From Pseudarthrobacter sp. NamB4 (GTDB lineage: Bacteria > Actinomycetota > Actinomycetes > Actinomycetales > Micrococcaceae), in assembly GCF_005796185.1 (NCBI RefSeq), contig NZ_VAHM01000009.1, forward strand, positions 1-64,000: a stretch of 64,000 nt of DNA, given 5' to 3'. The position numbers and the translations under genes are program-made. The notes below the pieces were generated by a model. It saw only the letters and a program-made list of their open reading frames with translations. It had not been told where the DNA came from and did no database searches. Positions within the stretch are counted from its first letter, which is position 1, and every line of letters starts with the position of its first letter. Shown here in pieces: positions 16,240 through 28,265 of this stretch.

Positions 16240-18783
16240 TCAGAGCCGGTTGACGTCCGTTACCCTGATGACTGCCGTTCCGGTTTCGTCGGATGCCGCC
16301 AGGTCCACCTCTGCTGAAATGCCCCAGTCGTGGTTGCCGGCAGGATCGTCGAAGATCTGCCTGACCTTCCACTGGTCCTTTTCTTCCGTGATCATCAGAA
16401 GTCCCGGGCCGCGGGCGTCCGGCCCGGTGCCAATGTCGTCGTGTTCGTCGAAGTAGTCGTCCAGGGCGTCCTCCCACCGGTCTGCATTCCAGCCGGCAGG
16501 GCCGTCGAGTTCGGCCAGCGCTGCAGCGTCCTCGTCGGCGAACAGTTCCACCCGGCGGAACATCTCGTTGCGGACCATCACCCGGAAGGCGCGGATGTTG
16601 GAGGTCAGCGACGGCGGGGGCGGCGGGGGTGCGTCGTGCGGGGTGGGCGCGGCGCCGGAAGCCAGTTCCTCCCACTCATCGAGGAGGCTTGAGTCGACCT
16701 GGCGGACCAGTTCGCCGAGCCAGGCAACGAGGTCCTCGAGGTCTTCGCGCAGCATGTCCTGCGGCACGGTCTGCCGCAGCGCTTTGAAGGCGTCCGCGAG
16801 GTAGCGCAACACGATGCCCTCGGAGCGGGCCAGACCGTAGAACTGGACGAATTCGCCGAAGTTCATGGCACGTTCGTACATGTCACGGACCACCGACTTG
16901 GGCGCCAGCTCGAAGTCTCCCACCCAAGGTGCGGCCTTCCGGTACAACTCGAACGCTTCGCCCAGAATTTCCGCCAGCGGCTGGGGGTAGGACACCTCGT
17001 CCAGCATGGCCATCCGCTGGTCGTAGTCGATGCCGTCCGCCTTCATGGCTGCCACCGCCTCGCCGCGGGCCTTCTTCTGTTGCGCGGAAAGAATCTGGCG
17101 GGGTTTCTCCAGGGTCGCCTCGATCACGGACACCACGTCCAGGGCGTACGACGGCGACTCCGGATCCAGGAGCTCCAGTGCAGCGAGTGCGAAGGGGGAC
17201 AGCGGCTGGTTGAGCGCGAAGTTCGGCTGGAGGTGGACAGTCAGCCGGACCGTGCGGCCGTCAGGGCCCTGCTCTTCAGGAGGGATCCGCTCCACGACTT
17301 CCGCCGCGAGCAGCTCCCGGTAAATGCCCAGGGCTTTCTTCATGAGCTGCAGTTGGGAGGACCGGGGCTCATGGTTTTCGGTCAGGAGGCGGCGGGCAGC
17401 GGCAAAGGGGTCGCCCGGCCGTTCCATCAGGTTCATCAGCATCGCGTGCGTCACGGTGAAGCTCGAGTTCAACGGCTCCGGCACGGATTCGACGAGCCGC
17501 TTAAAGGTGGGCTCCCCCCAGCTCACGAACCCCTCCGGCGGCTTCTTTTTCACCACCTGGCGCAGCTTCTTCTGGTCGTCGCCGAACTTGGCCACTGCCT
17601 TGGCCATGGCTTTGACGTTCTCCGTCACATGTTCGGGCGCCTGGACCACGACGGTTCCGGCGGTGTCGTACCCGGCGCGGCCTGCCCGGCCGGCAATCTG
17701 GTGGAACTCGCGTGAGTTGAGCAGCCGGGTGCGGACGCCGTCGTACTTGCTCAGGGCTGTCAGCAGCACGGTGCGGATGGGCACATTGATGCCCACGCCC
17801 AGGGTGTCAGTGCCGCAGATGACCTTCAGCAGGCCTGCCTGGGCTAACTGCTCCACCAGCCGGCGGTATTTCGGCAGCATGCCGGCATGGTGCACTCCGA
17901 TCCCGTGCCGGACCAGCCGGTTGAGGGTCTTGCCGAAGCCGGCGGCGAAGCGGAAGTCGGCGATCAGTTCCGCGATCCGGTCCTTTTCTTCGCGGGTACA
18001 GACATTGATGCTCATCAGGGTCTGCGCGCGGTCAATGGCCTCGATCTGGCTGAAGTGCACCACATAGACGGGCACCTGCCTGGTGGAAAGCAGTTCCTCC
18101 AGGGTCTCGTGGACCGGCGTCTCGTGGTAGTAGTAATGCAGCGGAATGGGGCGTTCAGCCGAGCTCACCGTTGTCGTGGCGCGTCCTGTCAGCGCGGTCA
18201 GCCCTTCCTCAAACCTGCTGACGTCGCCCAGCGTGGCCGACATCAGGAGGAACTGTGCCTGCGGAAGCTCCAGCAGGGGAACCTGCCAAGCCCACCCCCG
18301 CTGGGGGTCCGAGTAAAAATGGAACTCATCCATGATCACGGTGCCCAGTTCTGCCGCGGACCCCTCGCGCAAAGCGGTGTTCGCCAGGATTTCTGCTGTG
18401 CAGCAGATGATGGGCGCATCCTTGTTGACGCCGGAATCGCCCGTGATCATCCCGACGTTCTCCGCGCCGAAGATCTCGCACAGGGCAAAGAACTTTTCGG
18501 ATACCAGTGCCTTGATGGGAGCGGTGTAATAGCTCCGATGGTCCTTTGCCATGGCCTGGAAGTGCGCGGCGGTGGCCACCAGCGACTTTCCGGAGCCGGT
18601 GGGCGTTGCCAGGATGACGTTTGCCCCGGTTGCCAGCTCGATGATGGCCTCATCCTGCGCCGGGTAGAGGGCCAGTCCGCGGCTTTCCGTCCACTCAACG
18701 AACCGCGTGTACAGGTCGTCGGGGTCGACGCCGGCCGGCGGGGTGGGAGAGGGCAGGTAGGTCAGCTGGTCAACGAGTTTCAT
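16240..18783 (-). CDS. Ski2-like DEAD/DEAH-box helicase with DUF3516 C-terminus
   Basis: An 847-residue superfamily 2 helicase. Walker A ATPTGSGKS is at residues 59-67, DEFH at 152-155, and LLMSATLGD follows. The helicase C domain has HHAGMLPKYRR, GTDTLGVGINVPIRTV and HQIAGRAGRAGYDT. This set matches the Ski2/Mtr4/Brr2-like group. The C-terminal half (about 460-847) fits the actinobacterial DUF3516 extension. It probably unwinds or remodels RNA, by analogy; no partner gene is adjacent. ATG 18783 is chosen because the frame upstream overlaps the divergent methyltransferase. Confidence 0.9.
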   Translation of the reverse strand: MKLVDQLTYLPSPTPPAGVDPDDLYTRFVEWTESRGLALYPAQDEAIIELATGANVILATPTGSGKSLVATAAHFQAMAKDHRSYYTAPIKALVSEKFFALCEIFGAENVGMITGDSGVNKDAPIICCTAEILANTALREGSAAELGTVIMDEFHFYSDPQRGWAWQVPLLELPQAQFLLMSATLGDVSRFEEGLTALTGRATTTVSSAERPIPLHYYYHETPVHETLEELLSTRQVPVYVVHFSQIEAIDRAQTLMSINVCTREEKDRIAELIADFRFAAGFGKTLNRLVRHGIGVHHAGMLPKYRRLVEQLAQAGLLKVICGTDTLGVGINVPIRTVLLTALSKYDGVRTRLLNSREFHQIAGRAGRAGYDTAGTVVVQAPEHVTENVKAMAKAVAKFGDDQKKLRQVVKKKPPEGFVSWGEPTFKRLVESVPEPLNSSFTVTHAMLMNLMERPGDPFAAARRLLTENHEPRSSQLQLMKKALGIYRELLAAEVVERIPPEEQGPDGRTVRLTVHLQPNFALNQPLSPFALAALELLDPESPSYALDVVSVIEATLEKPRQILSAQQKKARGEAVAAMKADGIDYDQRMAMLDEVSYPQPLAEILGEAFELYRKAAPWVGDFELAPKSVVRDMYERAMNFGEFVQFYGLARSEGIVLRYLADAFKALRQTVPQDMLREDLEDLVAWLGELVRQVDSSLLDEWEELASGAAPTPHDAPPPPPPSLTSNIRAFRVMVRNEMFRRVELFADEDAAALAELDGPAGWNADRWEDALDDYFDEHDDIGTGPDARGPGLLMITEEKDQWKVRQIFDDPAGNHDWGISAEVDLAASDETGTAVIRVTDVNRL

Positions 18784-18791
18784 TGGTTTCC

Positions 18792-18797
18792 AGCTTA
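18792..18797 (-). promoter_or_regulatory. -10 element of the helicase gene
   Basis: TAAGCT on the minus strand ends eight bases before ATG 18783, leaving a leader of at most a few bases. Confidence 0.4.
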
Positions 18798-18879
18798 GTG
18801 CCCTGCCGGGCCCCTCTTTCCGCCGCCGCCGGGTTAGGCTTCGCCGTGCATGGGAACGCATCAAGACGTGGAGATGGAC

Positions 18880-19674
18880 ATGAAATGGGATCCGACAAAA
18901 TACGTCCAGTTCGGTGATTACCGGGACCGGCCGTTCTTCGACCTCACCGGCAGGATCCATGCGGACCGGCCGGTCCAGGTGGTGGACCTTGGCTGCGGTC
19001 CCGGCAACCTGACGGCGACCCTCGCGGAGCGCTGGCCCGGGGCGGAAGTGGTGGGCGTCGACTCTTCGGAGGAAATGCTCGCCAAGGCGGCGCACCTCGC
19101 GGAGGGCAACCGGTCCCTGCGCTTCGAACTGGCGGACATCGCCGGCTGGAAACCGTCCGCGGAGACCGATGTGGTGGTGAGCAATGCTGCTTTGCAGTGG
19201 GTGCCTGGCCACCAGGAGATGATGCGCAGCTGGCTGCAGGACCTCCGGCCCGGCGCATGGTTCGCCCTTCAGGTCCCGGGAAACTTCAACGCCCCTTCCC
19301 ATTCGCTGATGCGTGACCTGGCAGCTTCCCAGCGGTGGGCGCCGAAGCTCGGTAAAGTGCTGCGCGGGGGAGAGCCGGTGGGGGAGCCGGCGGACTACCT
19401 CCACATCCTGCTCGACGCCGGGTATTCCGCGGACGCGTGGGAGACCACTTACCAGCAGGTCCTGCCGGAAAGGGACGCGGTGCTGGAGTGGGTGCGGGGT
19501 ACTGCGCTCCGCCCAGTACTGGCTGTTCTGGCGGAGGAGGAGGGCGAGGAGTTTGAAGCGGAGTATGCAGCAGCCTTAAGGGAGGCCTATCCCCGAACGG
19601 GTCATGGCACCCTGTTTCCGTTCCGGAGGACCTTCGCGGTGGGCCGGAAAAGGGACAATTTGTCCACCAAGTAG
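18880..19674 (+). CDS. tam: Trans-aconitate 2-methyltransferase
   Basis: A 264-residue class I SAM-dependent methyltransferase. It begins with MKWDPTKYVQFGDYRDRPFFDL, typical of Tam. Motif I is VVDLGCGPGNLTATLAERWPG, followed by GVDSSEEML, and motif IV VVVSNAALQWVPGH. Tam methylates trans-aconitate, an inhibitor that forms spontaneously from the citric acid cycle intermediate cis-aconitate. Start: ATG 18880, which matches the family start and has GTGGAG seven bases upstream. ATG 18850 would add ten residues and lies nine bases after a TAGGCT -10 (18835-18840), so it remains possible. Confidence 0.88.
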   Translation: MKWDPTKYVQFGDYRDRPFFDLTGRIHADRPVQVVDLGCGPGNLTATLAERWPGAEVVGVDSSEEMLAKAAHLAEGNRSLRFELADIAGWKPSAETDVVVSNAALQWVPGHQEMMRSWLQDLRPGAWFALQVPGNFNAPSHSLMRDLAASQRWAPKLGKVLRGGEPVGEPADYLHILLDAGYSADAWETTYQQVLPERDAVLEWVRGTALRPVLAVLAEEEGEEFEAEYAAALREAYPRTGHGTLFPFRRTFAVGRKRDNLSTK

Positions 19675-19700
19675 ACGTTCTCTACAGCCCAGTCATTGCT

Positions 19701-19733
19701 TTGACAAAACCGGAAAGTGATGTGGCTTACAAT
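19701..19733 (+). promoter_or_regulatory. Possible promoter of the ABC exporter operon
   Basis: TTGACA (19701-19706) and TACAAT (19728-19733) are near-consensus hexamers but 21 bases apart, four more than ideal. Such a long spacer would make a weak promoter that an activator or a distorting regulator could rescue. The last gene of the operon encodes a GntR regulator. A GGAGG precedes the first gene, so this transcript is leadered. Confidence 0.4.
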
Positions 19734-19803
19734 AGCGGGGTGGCTGATGGGGGAGAGGCTACCGCCGGGCGCCCCATCGGCTGACTGACCTACTGGAGGT
19801 ACG

Positions 19804-21573
19804 TTGCTGATCGGATTTGCGAGGCGGTTGTTGGGGGGCCACAAGGCCCACGTCGCTGCCATTGTTGTTCTCCAGTTGGTGCAGGCGGCCGCCACCCTCC
19901 TGCTGCCCACGGTCAACGCCGCCATTATCGACGAAGGCATCGTTGCGGGGAACAACCCAGTCATTTCCAGGCTCGGCGCGGCAATGGCAGCAATCGCGGT
20001 GGTGCAGGCAGCCACGGCCATCACAGCGGGTTACCTTGCTGCCGTAGTGGCCATGAAAATCGGGCACCAGTTGCGGGCGGAAATCTTCACCAGGATCCAG
20101 TCGCTGTCTTCACAGGAAGTGGCTGTCTTTGGAACCCAGAGCCTGACCATCCGGGCCACCAATGACGTCCAGCAGATCCAGGCCTTCGCGGTGCTGGTGT
20201 TCACCATGCTGGTGGCAGGGCCGGCGATGGGGCTGGGCGGCATCATCCTGGCGCTGCAACAGGACGTGGCGCTGTCTGCAATAGTGGTCGTCATCGTGCC
20301 CCTGCTCCTTCTGATCATGTACCGCATCGTGGGGCGGCTCATCCCCCTCTACCGTGAGGGGCAGGACCTCCTGGACCGGGCAGGGGGCATCCTTCGCGAA
20401 CAGATCATGGGCGCCAGCGTGATCCGGGCCTTTGTCCGCCAGGACCACGAAGTCCGGCGCTTTGCGCGCACCAACAGCGCGCTGACAGCTAACAATCTCC
20501 AGTCGGCACTGCTGGTGGCGGGAATGCTGCCGATGATCATGCTGGTGATCAACATGTCCTCCGTTGCCGTGGTGTGGTTCGGCGGGTACCGGATCCAGGC
20601 CGGCCTGATGAACATCGGGGCACTGACTGCTTTTATCGCCTACATTATGCAGATCCTGCTCGCCATCATGATGGCAATGTATGTCCTGATGACAGCCCCG
20701 CGGGCGGCAGTCTGTGCAGAGCGCATCGGCGCCGTGCTCTCGCTTGAACCCTCAGTGCGTGATCCGCGGCCAGCCACGACTGCGGCGTTGCCCGCGGTGG
20801 GCCGCTTTCCGCGGGACCCGCCGGCCCCGTCCTGCAGGCTGGAGTTCAGCCACGTGGGATTTTCCTATCCCGGCGCCGAGGCCCCCGTCCTCGCCGACAT
20901 AACCTTCACCGCCGCTCCGGGCACCACGACGGCCATCGTAGGATCCACCGGCAGCGGAAAATCCACGCTGCTGAACCTGATCCCTCGCTTCCTCGACTCC
21001 ACTTCCGGAACCATCAGCCTCGACGGCGTGGACATCAAGGATCTCCCGCTCCAGACCCTCCGTTCCGGCCTGTCCATCGTTCCCCAGCACTCCCACCTGT
21101 TCTCGGGCACCATAGCGGACAATCTCCGGATCGCCGCGCCGGATGCCACCGACGAGGAGCTCTGGGCAGCCCTGGAGACGGCACAGACCATGCGGTTCAT
21201 GCGTGCGCTGCCGCTGGGGCTTGCCACCCCCGTGGGCCAGGGCGGAACCAATCTTTCAGGCGGGCAGCGGCAGCGGCTGTGCATCACGCGGGCCCTGCTC
21301 CGAAAAAGCCCGCTCTACCTTTTCGATGACAGCTTCTCGGCGCTGGACTACGACACGGACACAAGGCTGCGGCAAGCCCTCGCAACGGTTCTCGCCCCCG
21401 CCACGGTGATCGTGGTGGCAGAGCGGATCTCCGCCGTCGAAAATTCTGACCTGATCCTCGTCCTGGACGGCGGTCAGCTGGTGGCGCAGGGAACCCACGC
21501 CGAGCTGCTGGAGGTTTGCCCAACCTACCGGGAGATTGCGGATTCGCAGCTGGCGCTGGACGGCCCCCTTTGA
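19804..21573 (+). CDS. ABC exporter half-transporter, subunit with degenerate ATP site
   Basis: A 589-residue half-transporter: six transmembrane helices (about residues 1-300) then an ATPase domain. Walker A is GSTGSGKST, signature LSGGQRQRL, and Walker B is YLFDDSFSALD. The catalytic glutamate after Walker B is replaced by Asp509. Asp here, paired with a canonical partner gene next door, is the pattern of heterodimeric exporters such as TM287/288 and BmrCD. TTG 19804 is chosen on the upstream GGAGG. The gene ends in a TTGA overlap with the second subunit. The substrate is unknown; drug or lipid export is the family norm. Confidence 0.9.
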   Translation: MLIGFARRLLGGHKAHVAAIVVLQLVQAAATLLLPTVNAAIIDEGIVAGNNPVISRLGAAMAAIAVVQAATAITAGYLAAVVAMKIGHQLRAEIFTRIQSLSSQEVAVFGTQSLTIRATNDVQQIQAFAVLVFTMLVAGPAMGLGGIILALQQDVALSAIVVVIVPLLLLIMYRIVGRLIPLYREGQDLLDRAGGILREQIMGASVIRAFVRQDHEVRRFARTNSALTANNLQSALLVAGMLPMIMLVINMSSVAVVWFGGYRIQAGLMNIGALTAFIAYIMQILLAIMMAMYVLMTAPRAAVCAERIGAVLSLEPSVRDPRPATTAALPAVGRFPRDPPAPSCRLEFSHVGFSYPGAEAPVLADITFTAAPGTTTAIVGSTGSGKSTLLNLIPRFLDSTSGTISLDGVDIKDLPLQTLRSGLSIVPQHSHLFSGTIADNLRIAAPDATDEELWAALETAQTMRFMRALPLGLATPVGQGGTNLSGGQRQRLCITRALLRKSPLYLFDDSFSALDYDTDTRLRQALATVLAPATVIVVAERISAVENSDLILVLDGGQLVAQGTHAELLEVCPTYREIADSQLALDGPL

Positions 21574-23384
21574 CCGCCCCGCTGGTGGCCCCGGCAGCGG
21601 GCGAAAGGTTCTGGCCCACAGCCGGGCGGCTGCTGGGCCTGCTGCAGCCGTTCGGGCGGTTCATGCTCGGCGCCGTCGCGGCCACCTGCGCCTTTGCCGC
21701 GCTCAACGTTGCGGCGCCGAAGTACCTCGGCGACGCCACCGACGTCGTGGTTGACGGCGTGTTCAGCGGTGCCCTGGACCAGGGCCGGTTCGGCTTCCTG
21801 CTCGCCGCAGTGGCATTGATGTACGTCCTCGCCTCGGTGTTCAACTGGGTCCAGGGCGCACTCACCGCCCGCTCGGTGCAGGGCCTGATGTACGGCCTGC
21901 GGGCGTCCCTGGAGGACAAGCTGCACCGGCTGCCGTCCACCTATTTCCAGGAACGGTCCCGCGGCGACGTCCTCAGCCGTGCAACGAACGACATCGACAA
22001 CATAGCCCAGGCAATGAACCAGCTCCTGACCCAGCTGATCATGTCCTTCCTGATGCTGTGCGGGTCGTTGGCCATGATGCTGTGGATCTCGCCGCTGCTG
22101 GCCGGGATCGCCATTGTCACTGTTCCGCTGTCCGCCCTCCTGACCGTGGTCGTAGCCCGCCGTTCGCAGGCCCATTTCGCGCGGCAGTGGACGGAGACCG
22201 GTGAGCTGAATGCCCACGTGGAGGAGTTCGTCAGCGGACACGAGGTCATCAAGGCCTTCGGACACCAGGCGAAGGCTGAGGAGATCTTTGCGCGGAGCAA
22301 CGACAAGCTCGCGCGCGCCGCCACCAAGGCGCAGTATTCCGCCGGCGTGGTCCAGCCCCTGATGATGCTGATGTCCAACCTCAACTACATCGCCGTCGCA
22401 GTGGTGGGCGCGCTCCAGGTCATTGCCGGAGCCATGACCATCGGCGGAATCCAGGCCTTCGTCCAGTTCAGCAGGCTCTTTACCCAGCCCGTGGGACAGA
22501 TCGGCGGCATGCTTAGCCTCATCCAGTCCTGCGTGGCGTCCGCTTCGCGTGTTTTCGCGCTTTTGGATACCGGGGAAGATCCTGCCGAACCGGCTGCCGC
22601 CGCTTCCACCCCGGTACCCGGCGGCCGGATCGCCTTCGAGGACGTCACCTTTGGCTACCCGGAATCAGCGCCGGCCGTGCGCAACCTCTCATTTTCGGTG
22701 GAGCCTGGCCAGACGGTCGCCGTCGTTGGCCATACGGGGGCCGGGAAAACCACTGTGGTGAATCTGCTGATGCGGTTCTACGAGCCGAATTCCGGCCGCA
22801 TCACCATGGGCGGGACAGACATCGCACAGATCCCGCGGGACCGCCTGCGCGAGCAATTCGGGGTGGTGCTGCAGGATGCATGGCTCTTCGCCGGAACCAT
22901 CAGGGAAAACATTGCCTACGGCAGGCCCGGTGCCACAGACACCTCCATCATCGCGGCAGCAGAGGCCACCTATGTGGACAGGTTCGTCAGGGCCCTTCCC
23001 GCCGGTTACGACACGGTGCTGGAAAACCGCGGGGAGCCGCTCAGCCAGGGCCAGCGCCAGCTCCTCACCATCGCCCGGGCCCAACTTTCCGGCAGGGCAG
23101 TCCTGATCCTGGACGAGGCCACCAGCTCCGTTGACTCCAGGACTGAACTCCTGATCCGCCGGGCGATGCAGCGCCTGCGGCAGGGCCGGACCAGTTTCGT
23201 CATCGCCCACCGTTTGTCCACCGTCCGCAACGCTGATCTAATTCTGGTCATGGACCACGGACGCATCGTCGAGCAGGGCACGCACAACACCCTCCTGGCT
23301 GCCAACAGTTACTACGCCCGGCTTCACAATGCCCAGTTTTCAGACCCGGCCGGCCAGGCCGACGCACTCGAGGCCGGCATTTGA
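21570..23384 (+). CDS. ABC exporter half-transporter, catalytic subunit
   Basis: A 604-residue half-transporter. Six transmembrane helices are followed by a complete ATPase: Walker A GHTGAGKTT, Q-loop VVLQDAWLFAGT, signature LSQGQRQLL, Walker B LILDEATSSVD with catalytic Glu516, and the switch His in VIAHRLS. It forms the active half of the heterodimer with the preceding gene. TTG 21570 overlaps the upstream TGA stop as TTGA, a coupled re-initiation site; the next gene starts in the same way. Confidence 0.9.
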   Translation: MTAPLVAPAAGERFWPTAGRLLGLLQPFGRFMLGAVAATCAFAALNVAAPKYLGDATDVVVDGVFSGALDQGRFGFLLAAVALMYVLASVFNWVQGALTARSVQGLMYGLRASLEDKLHRLPSTYFQERSRGDVLSRATNDIDNIAQAMNQLLTQLIMSFLMLCGSLAMMLWISPLLAGIAIVTVPLSALLTVVVARRSQAHFARQWTETGELNAHVEEFVSGHEVIKAFGHQAKAEEIFARSNDKLARAATKAQYSAGVVQPLMMLMSNLNYIAVAVVGALQVIAGAMTIGGIQAFVQFSRLFTQPVGQIGGMLSLIQSCVASASRVFALLDTGEDPAEPAAAASTPVPGGRIAFEDVTFGYPESAPAVRNLSFSVEPGQTVAVVGHTGAGKTTVVNLLMRFYEPNSGRITMGGTDIAQIPRDRLREQFGVVLQDAWLFAGTIRENIAYGRPGATDTSIIAAAEATYVDRFVRALPAGYDTVLENRGEPLSQGQRQLLTIARAQLSGRAVLILDEATSSVDSRTELLIRRAMQRLRQGRTSFVIAHRLSTVRNADLILVMDHGRIVEQGTHNTLLAANSYYARLHNAQFSDPAGQADALEAGI

Positions 23385-23761
23385 GCTCCCGGCCGGGGTT
23401 CCCCGGAACCTGGACGCCCAACTCCGCCAGTTCGGTGCCGCTGTTCGAGCAGCTCCGGCTCCAGGTCATCCACGCTGTGGACAACGGGACCCTGCCGCCC
23501 GGGACCAGGTTGCCTGCGGTCAGGGCGCTGGCCGAACGCCTTGACGTGGCTCCGCACACAGTCGCTCGCGCCTATAAGGAGCTCGAGGCGGCCGGCGTGG
23601 TGGCCACGCGGGGCAGGAACGGAACGATAGTGTGCCCCCGTGATGAACGTCTCGGCGGGCTGTCTGCCGCTGCCGCAGCCTATGCCGCTGCGGCCAAAGC
23701 ACAGGGGGCCACGTTCGCTGAAGCCGTCAAGCTGCTCGCCGCCGCCTACGACGCAGCCTGA
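23381..23761 (+). CDS. Short GntR-family regulator (YtrA type)
   Basis: A 126-residue protein: an N-terminal winged helix-turn-helix (PLFEQLRLQVIHAVDNGTLP ... LAERLDVAPHTVARAYKELE ... GVVATRGRNGTIV) and a short helical tail of about 45 residues, Ala-rich, in place of a ligand domain. This length and layout is the YtrA subfamily, whose members are usually encoded with an ABC transporter they repress. It starts at TTG 23381, overlapping the stop of the exporter gene as TTGA, so all three proteins are made from one message. Repression of its own operon is inferred. Confidence 0.87.
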   Translation: MSSRPGFPGTWTPNSASSVPLFEQLRLQVIHAVDNGTLPPGTRLPAVRALAERLDVAPHTVARAYKELEAAGVVATRGRNGTIVCPRDERLGGLSAAAAAYAAAAKAQGATFAEAVKLLAAAYDAA

Positions 23762-23780
23762 GAGTACCCCGCGTGGGGGT

Positions 23781-23803
23781 TCGAAGAAGTTTTCGATTAG
23801 CAT
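23781..23803 (+). promoter_or_regulatory. LexA-like SOS box and -10 element of uvrA
   Basis: TCGAA (23781-23785), six bases, TTCGA (23792-23796) is a perfect inverted repeat that fits the actinobacterial LexA consensus TCGAAC-N4-GTTCGA except for the two innermost consensus bases. TAGCAT (23798-23803) begins two bases later and ends six bases before the uvrA GTG. A repressor bound at the repeat would block the promoter. Confidence 0.6.
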
Positions 23804-23809
23804 AAGGGG

Positions 23810-26734
<2,925 letters not shown>

Positions 26735-26803
26735 GGCGGCGGAAGTATTCCGCTGCCCGTATACGAGTTTCAGGCATGAGTGCTGTCATGAGAAACTAAC
26801 CCG

Positions 26804-27520
26804 GTGACTCAAACAACAGTGCCCGTGATCTTTGACCTGGACGGCACTCTTGTCGATCCCGCCGGTGGAATAACAGACGGAATCTCCTCTGCCCTGCGCG
26901 CCTTTGGCCTGCCGGTTCCGGATCAGGACCTGCTGCACGCCATGATCGGCCCGAAACTCAGCGACTCCCTGCTCAACGTGGCAAAGGTGCCGGCGGACCT
27001 GCTGGACGATGTCATCCGCGTGTACCGGGAGCACTATGTGTCCACCGGCATCGCCCAGAGCAGGATCTACCCGGGTGTCCGCGAAGTCCTGGAATCCTTC
27101 GCAACTTCCGGGCGCCCCTTGGCCGTGGCCACCCAGAAGCCGCAGGGGCTTGCGCGCACCGTCCTGGAACACCACGGCATCGACGGGCTGTTCCGGGGCA
27201 TCCACGGCTCCGCCGACGACGAAAGCGCCGTGGAAGGCGTTCCGTTGGGGAAAACCGGGATCATCGCCGCAGCACTGAGGGACTTGAACACGCAGCATGC
27301 GGTGATGGTGGGGGACCGGGCGCAGGACGTCTCCGGTGCCATCGCCAACGGCCTGGACTGCATCGGCGTTGCCTGGGGTTTTGCTCCAGACGGCGAGCTG
27401 GAGGAAGCCGGGGCGGTCGCAGTGGTTGATACTGCGGAAGCCCTGGTGGAGCTGATCGAACGCATGCAGGACATCCACGCGGTGGCCATGAGCGAGGTGA
27501 CCAACGATGGCAATGTTTGA
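26804..27520 (+). CDS. HAD-superfamily phosphatase (phosphoglycolate phosphatase-like)
   Basis: A 238-residue haloacid dehalogenase hydrolase. Motif I is FDLDGTLVD (nucleophile Asp11, acid/base Asp13), motif II is VATQKP, motif III is Lys in GKTG, and motif IV is MVGDRAQDV. The helical cap between motifs I and II is that of phosphoglycolate phosphatase/PpaX-type enzymes. The true substrate is open. It overlaps the following acyltransferase gene by 14 bases, so the pair is an operon. The start is GTG 26804. Confidence 0.87.
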   Translation: MTQTTVPVIFDLDGTLVDPAGGITDGISSALRAFGLPVPDQDLLHAMIGPKLSDSLLNVAKVPADLLDDVIRVYREHYVSTGIAQSRIYPGVREVLESFATSGRPLAVATQKPQGLARTVLEHHGIDGLFRGIHGSADDESAVEGVPLGKTGIIAAALRDLNTQHAVMVGDRAQDVSGAIANGLDCIGVAWGFAPDGELEEAGAVAVVDTAEALVELIERMQDIHAVAMSEVTNDGNV

Positions 27521-28175
27521 AGCCGTCCGCTGGACCACCCGAAGCCTGATCGCAAGCACGTGCCGGCCCAACGTCGTCGGACTTGAGAACGTTCCGGCCG
27601 ACGGTCCGTTCATCGTTGCGCCCAACCACCTGTCATTCTTTGACAGCGTCATTGTCCAGGCGCTGATGCCCCGCCCCGTGGCGTTCTTTGCGAAGGCCGA
27701 ATACTTCACCACTGGCGGCGTCAAGGGCAGAGCCATGAAGGCTTTCTTTGAATCAGTGGGGTCCATTCCAGTGGAACGCGGCGAGCAGGCCGCCAGCGTC
27801 CAGGCGCTGAAAACGCTGCTTGACATTCTGGAATCCGGCAAGGGCATCGGCATCTATCCGGAAGGGACGCGGTCACGGGACGGCATCCTCTACCGGGGCC
27901 GGACGGGCGTGGGCTGGCTGGCGCTCACCACCGGAGCCCCCGTGATCCCGGTGGGCCTGATCGGCACCGAAAACCTTCAGCGCGCCGGAGAGAAAGGCGT
28001 CAAACCCCAGCACTTCACCATGAAGGTAGGGGAGCCGCTGTACTTCGACAAAACCGGGCCGGACCATTCCTTGCCCGCGCGGCGTGAAGTAACGGACCGG
28101 ATCATGGACGCGATAGCCGCGTTGAGCGGCCAGCAACGCTCCACCAGTTACAACCAAAGCAAAGCCGTGGAGTAG
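27507..28175 (+). CDS. 1-acyl-sn-glycerol-3-phosphate acyltransferase (PlsC-like)
   Basis: A 222-residue acyltransferase of the PlsC/LPLAT superfamily. The catalytic motif is NHLSFFD (N-H-x4-D, about residues 40-46), the glycerol-phosphate binding motif is EGTRSRDG, and IPVERGE and APVIPVGLIG are the remaining blocks. It would transfer an acyl group to lysophosphatidate at the inner membrane face for phospholipid synthesis. ATG 27507 is used; ATG 27513 is also possible. It overlaps the end of the phosphatase gene. Confidence 0.9.
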   Translation: MAMFEAVRWTTRSLIASTCRPNVVGLENVPADGPFIVAPNHLSFFDSVIVQALMPRPVAFFAKAEYFTTGGVKGRAMKAFFESVGSIPVERGEQAASVQALKTLLDILESGKGIGIYPEGTRSRDGILYRGRTGVGWLALTTGAPVIPVGLIGTENLQRAGEKGVKPQHFTMKVGEPLYFDKTGPDHSLPARREVTDRIMDAIAALSGQQRSTSYNQSKAVE

Positions 28176-28253
28176 GCCGGCAACCGGCCGCTGCCCAGCT
28201 TGCAATCACGGCTCCGGATGCCCCGCCTGGCCAAGACATCCCGGTGCGCTCAG

Positions 28254-28259
28254 TAGACT
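28254..28259 (+). promoter_or_regulatory. -10 element of uvrC (leaderless type)
   Basis: TAGACT ends six bases before the GTG at 28266. No LexA-like repeat was recognised here. Confidence 0.5.
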
Positions 28260-28265
28260 GTATAG

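Noticed and set aside
18846..18917. Possible 23-codon leaderless leader peptide (GTG 18846 to TGA) overlapping the start of tam
   Set aside because: It is five bases after a TAGGCT hexamer, but the peptide has no regulatory codon pattern and the overlap is easily chance.
28175..28189. GGCCGG-CAA-CCGGCC hairpin between the plsC-like gene and uvrC
   Set aside because: A 6-bp stem without a T tract is too weak to call a terminator in DNA this rich in GC.
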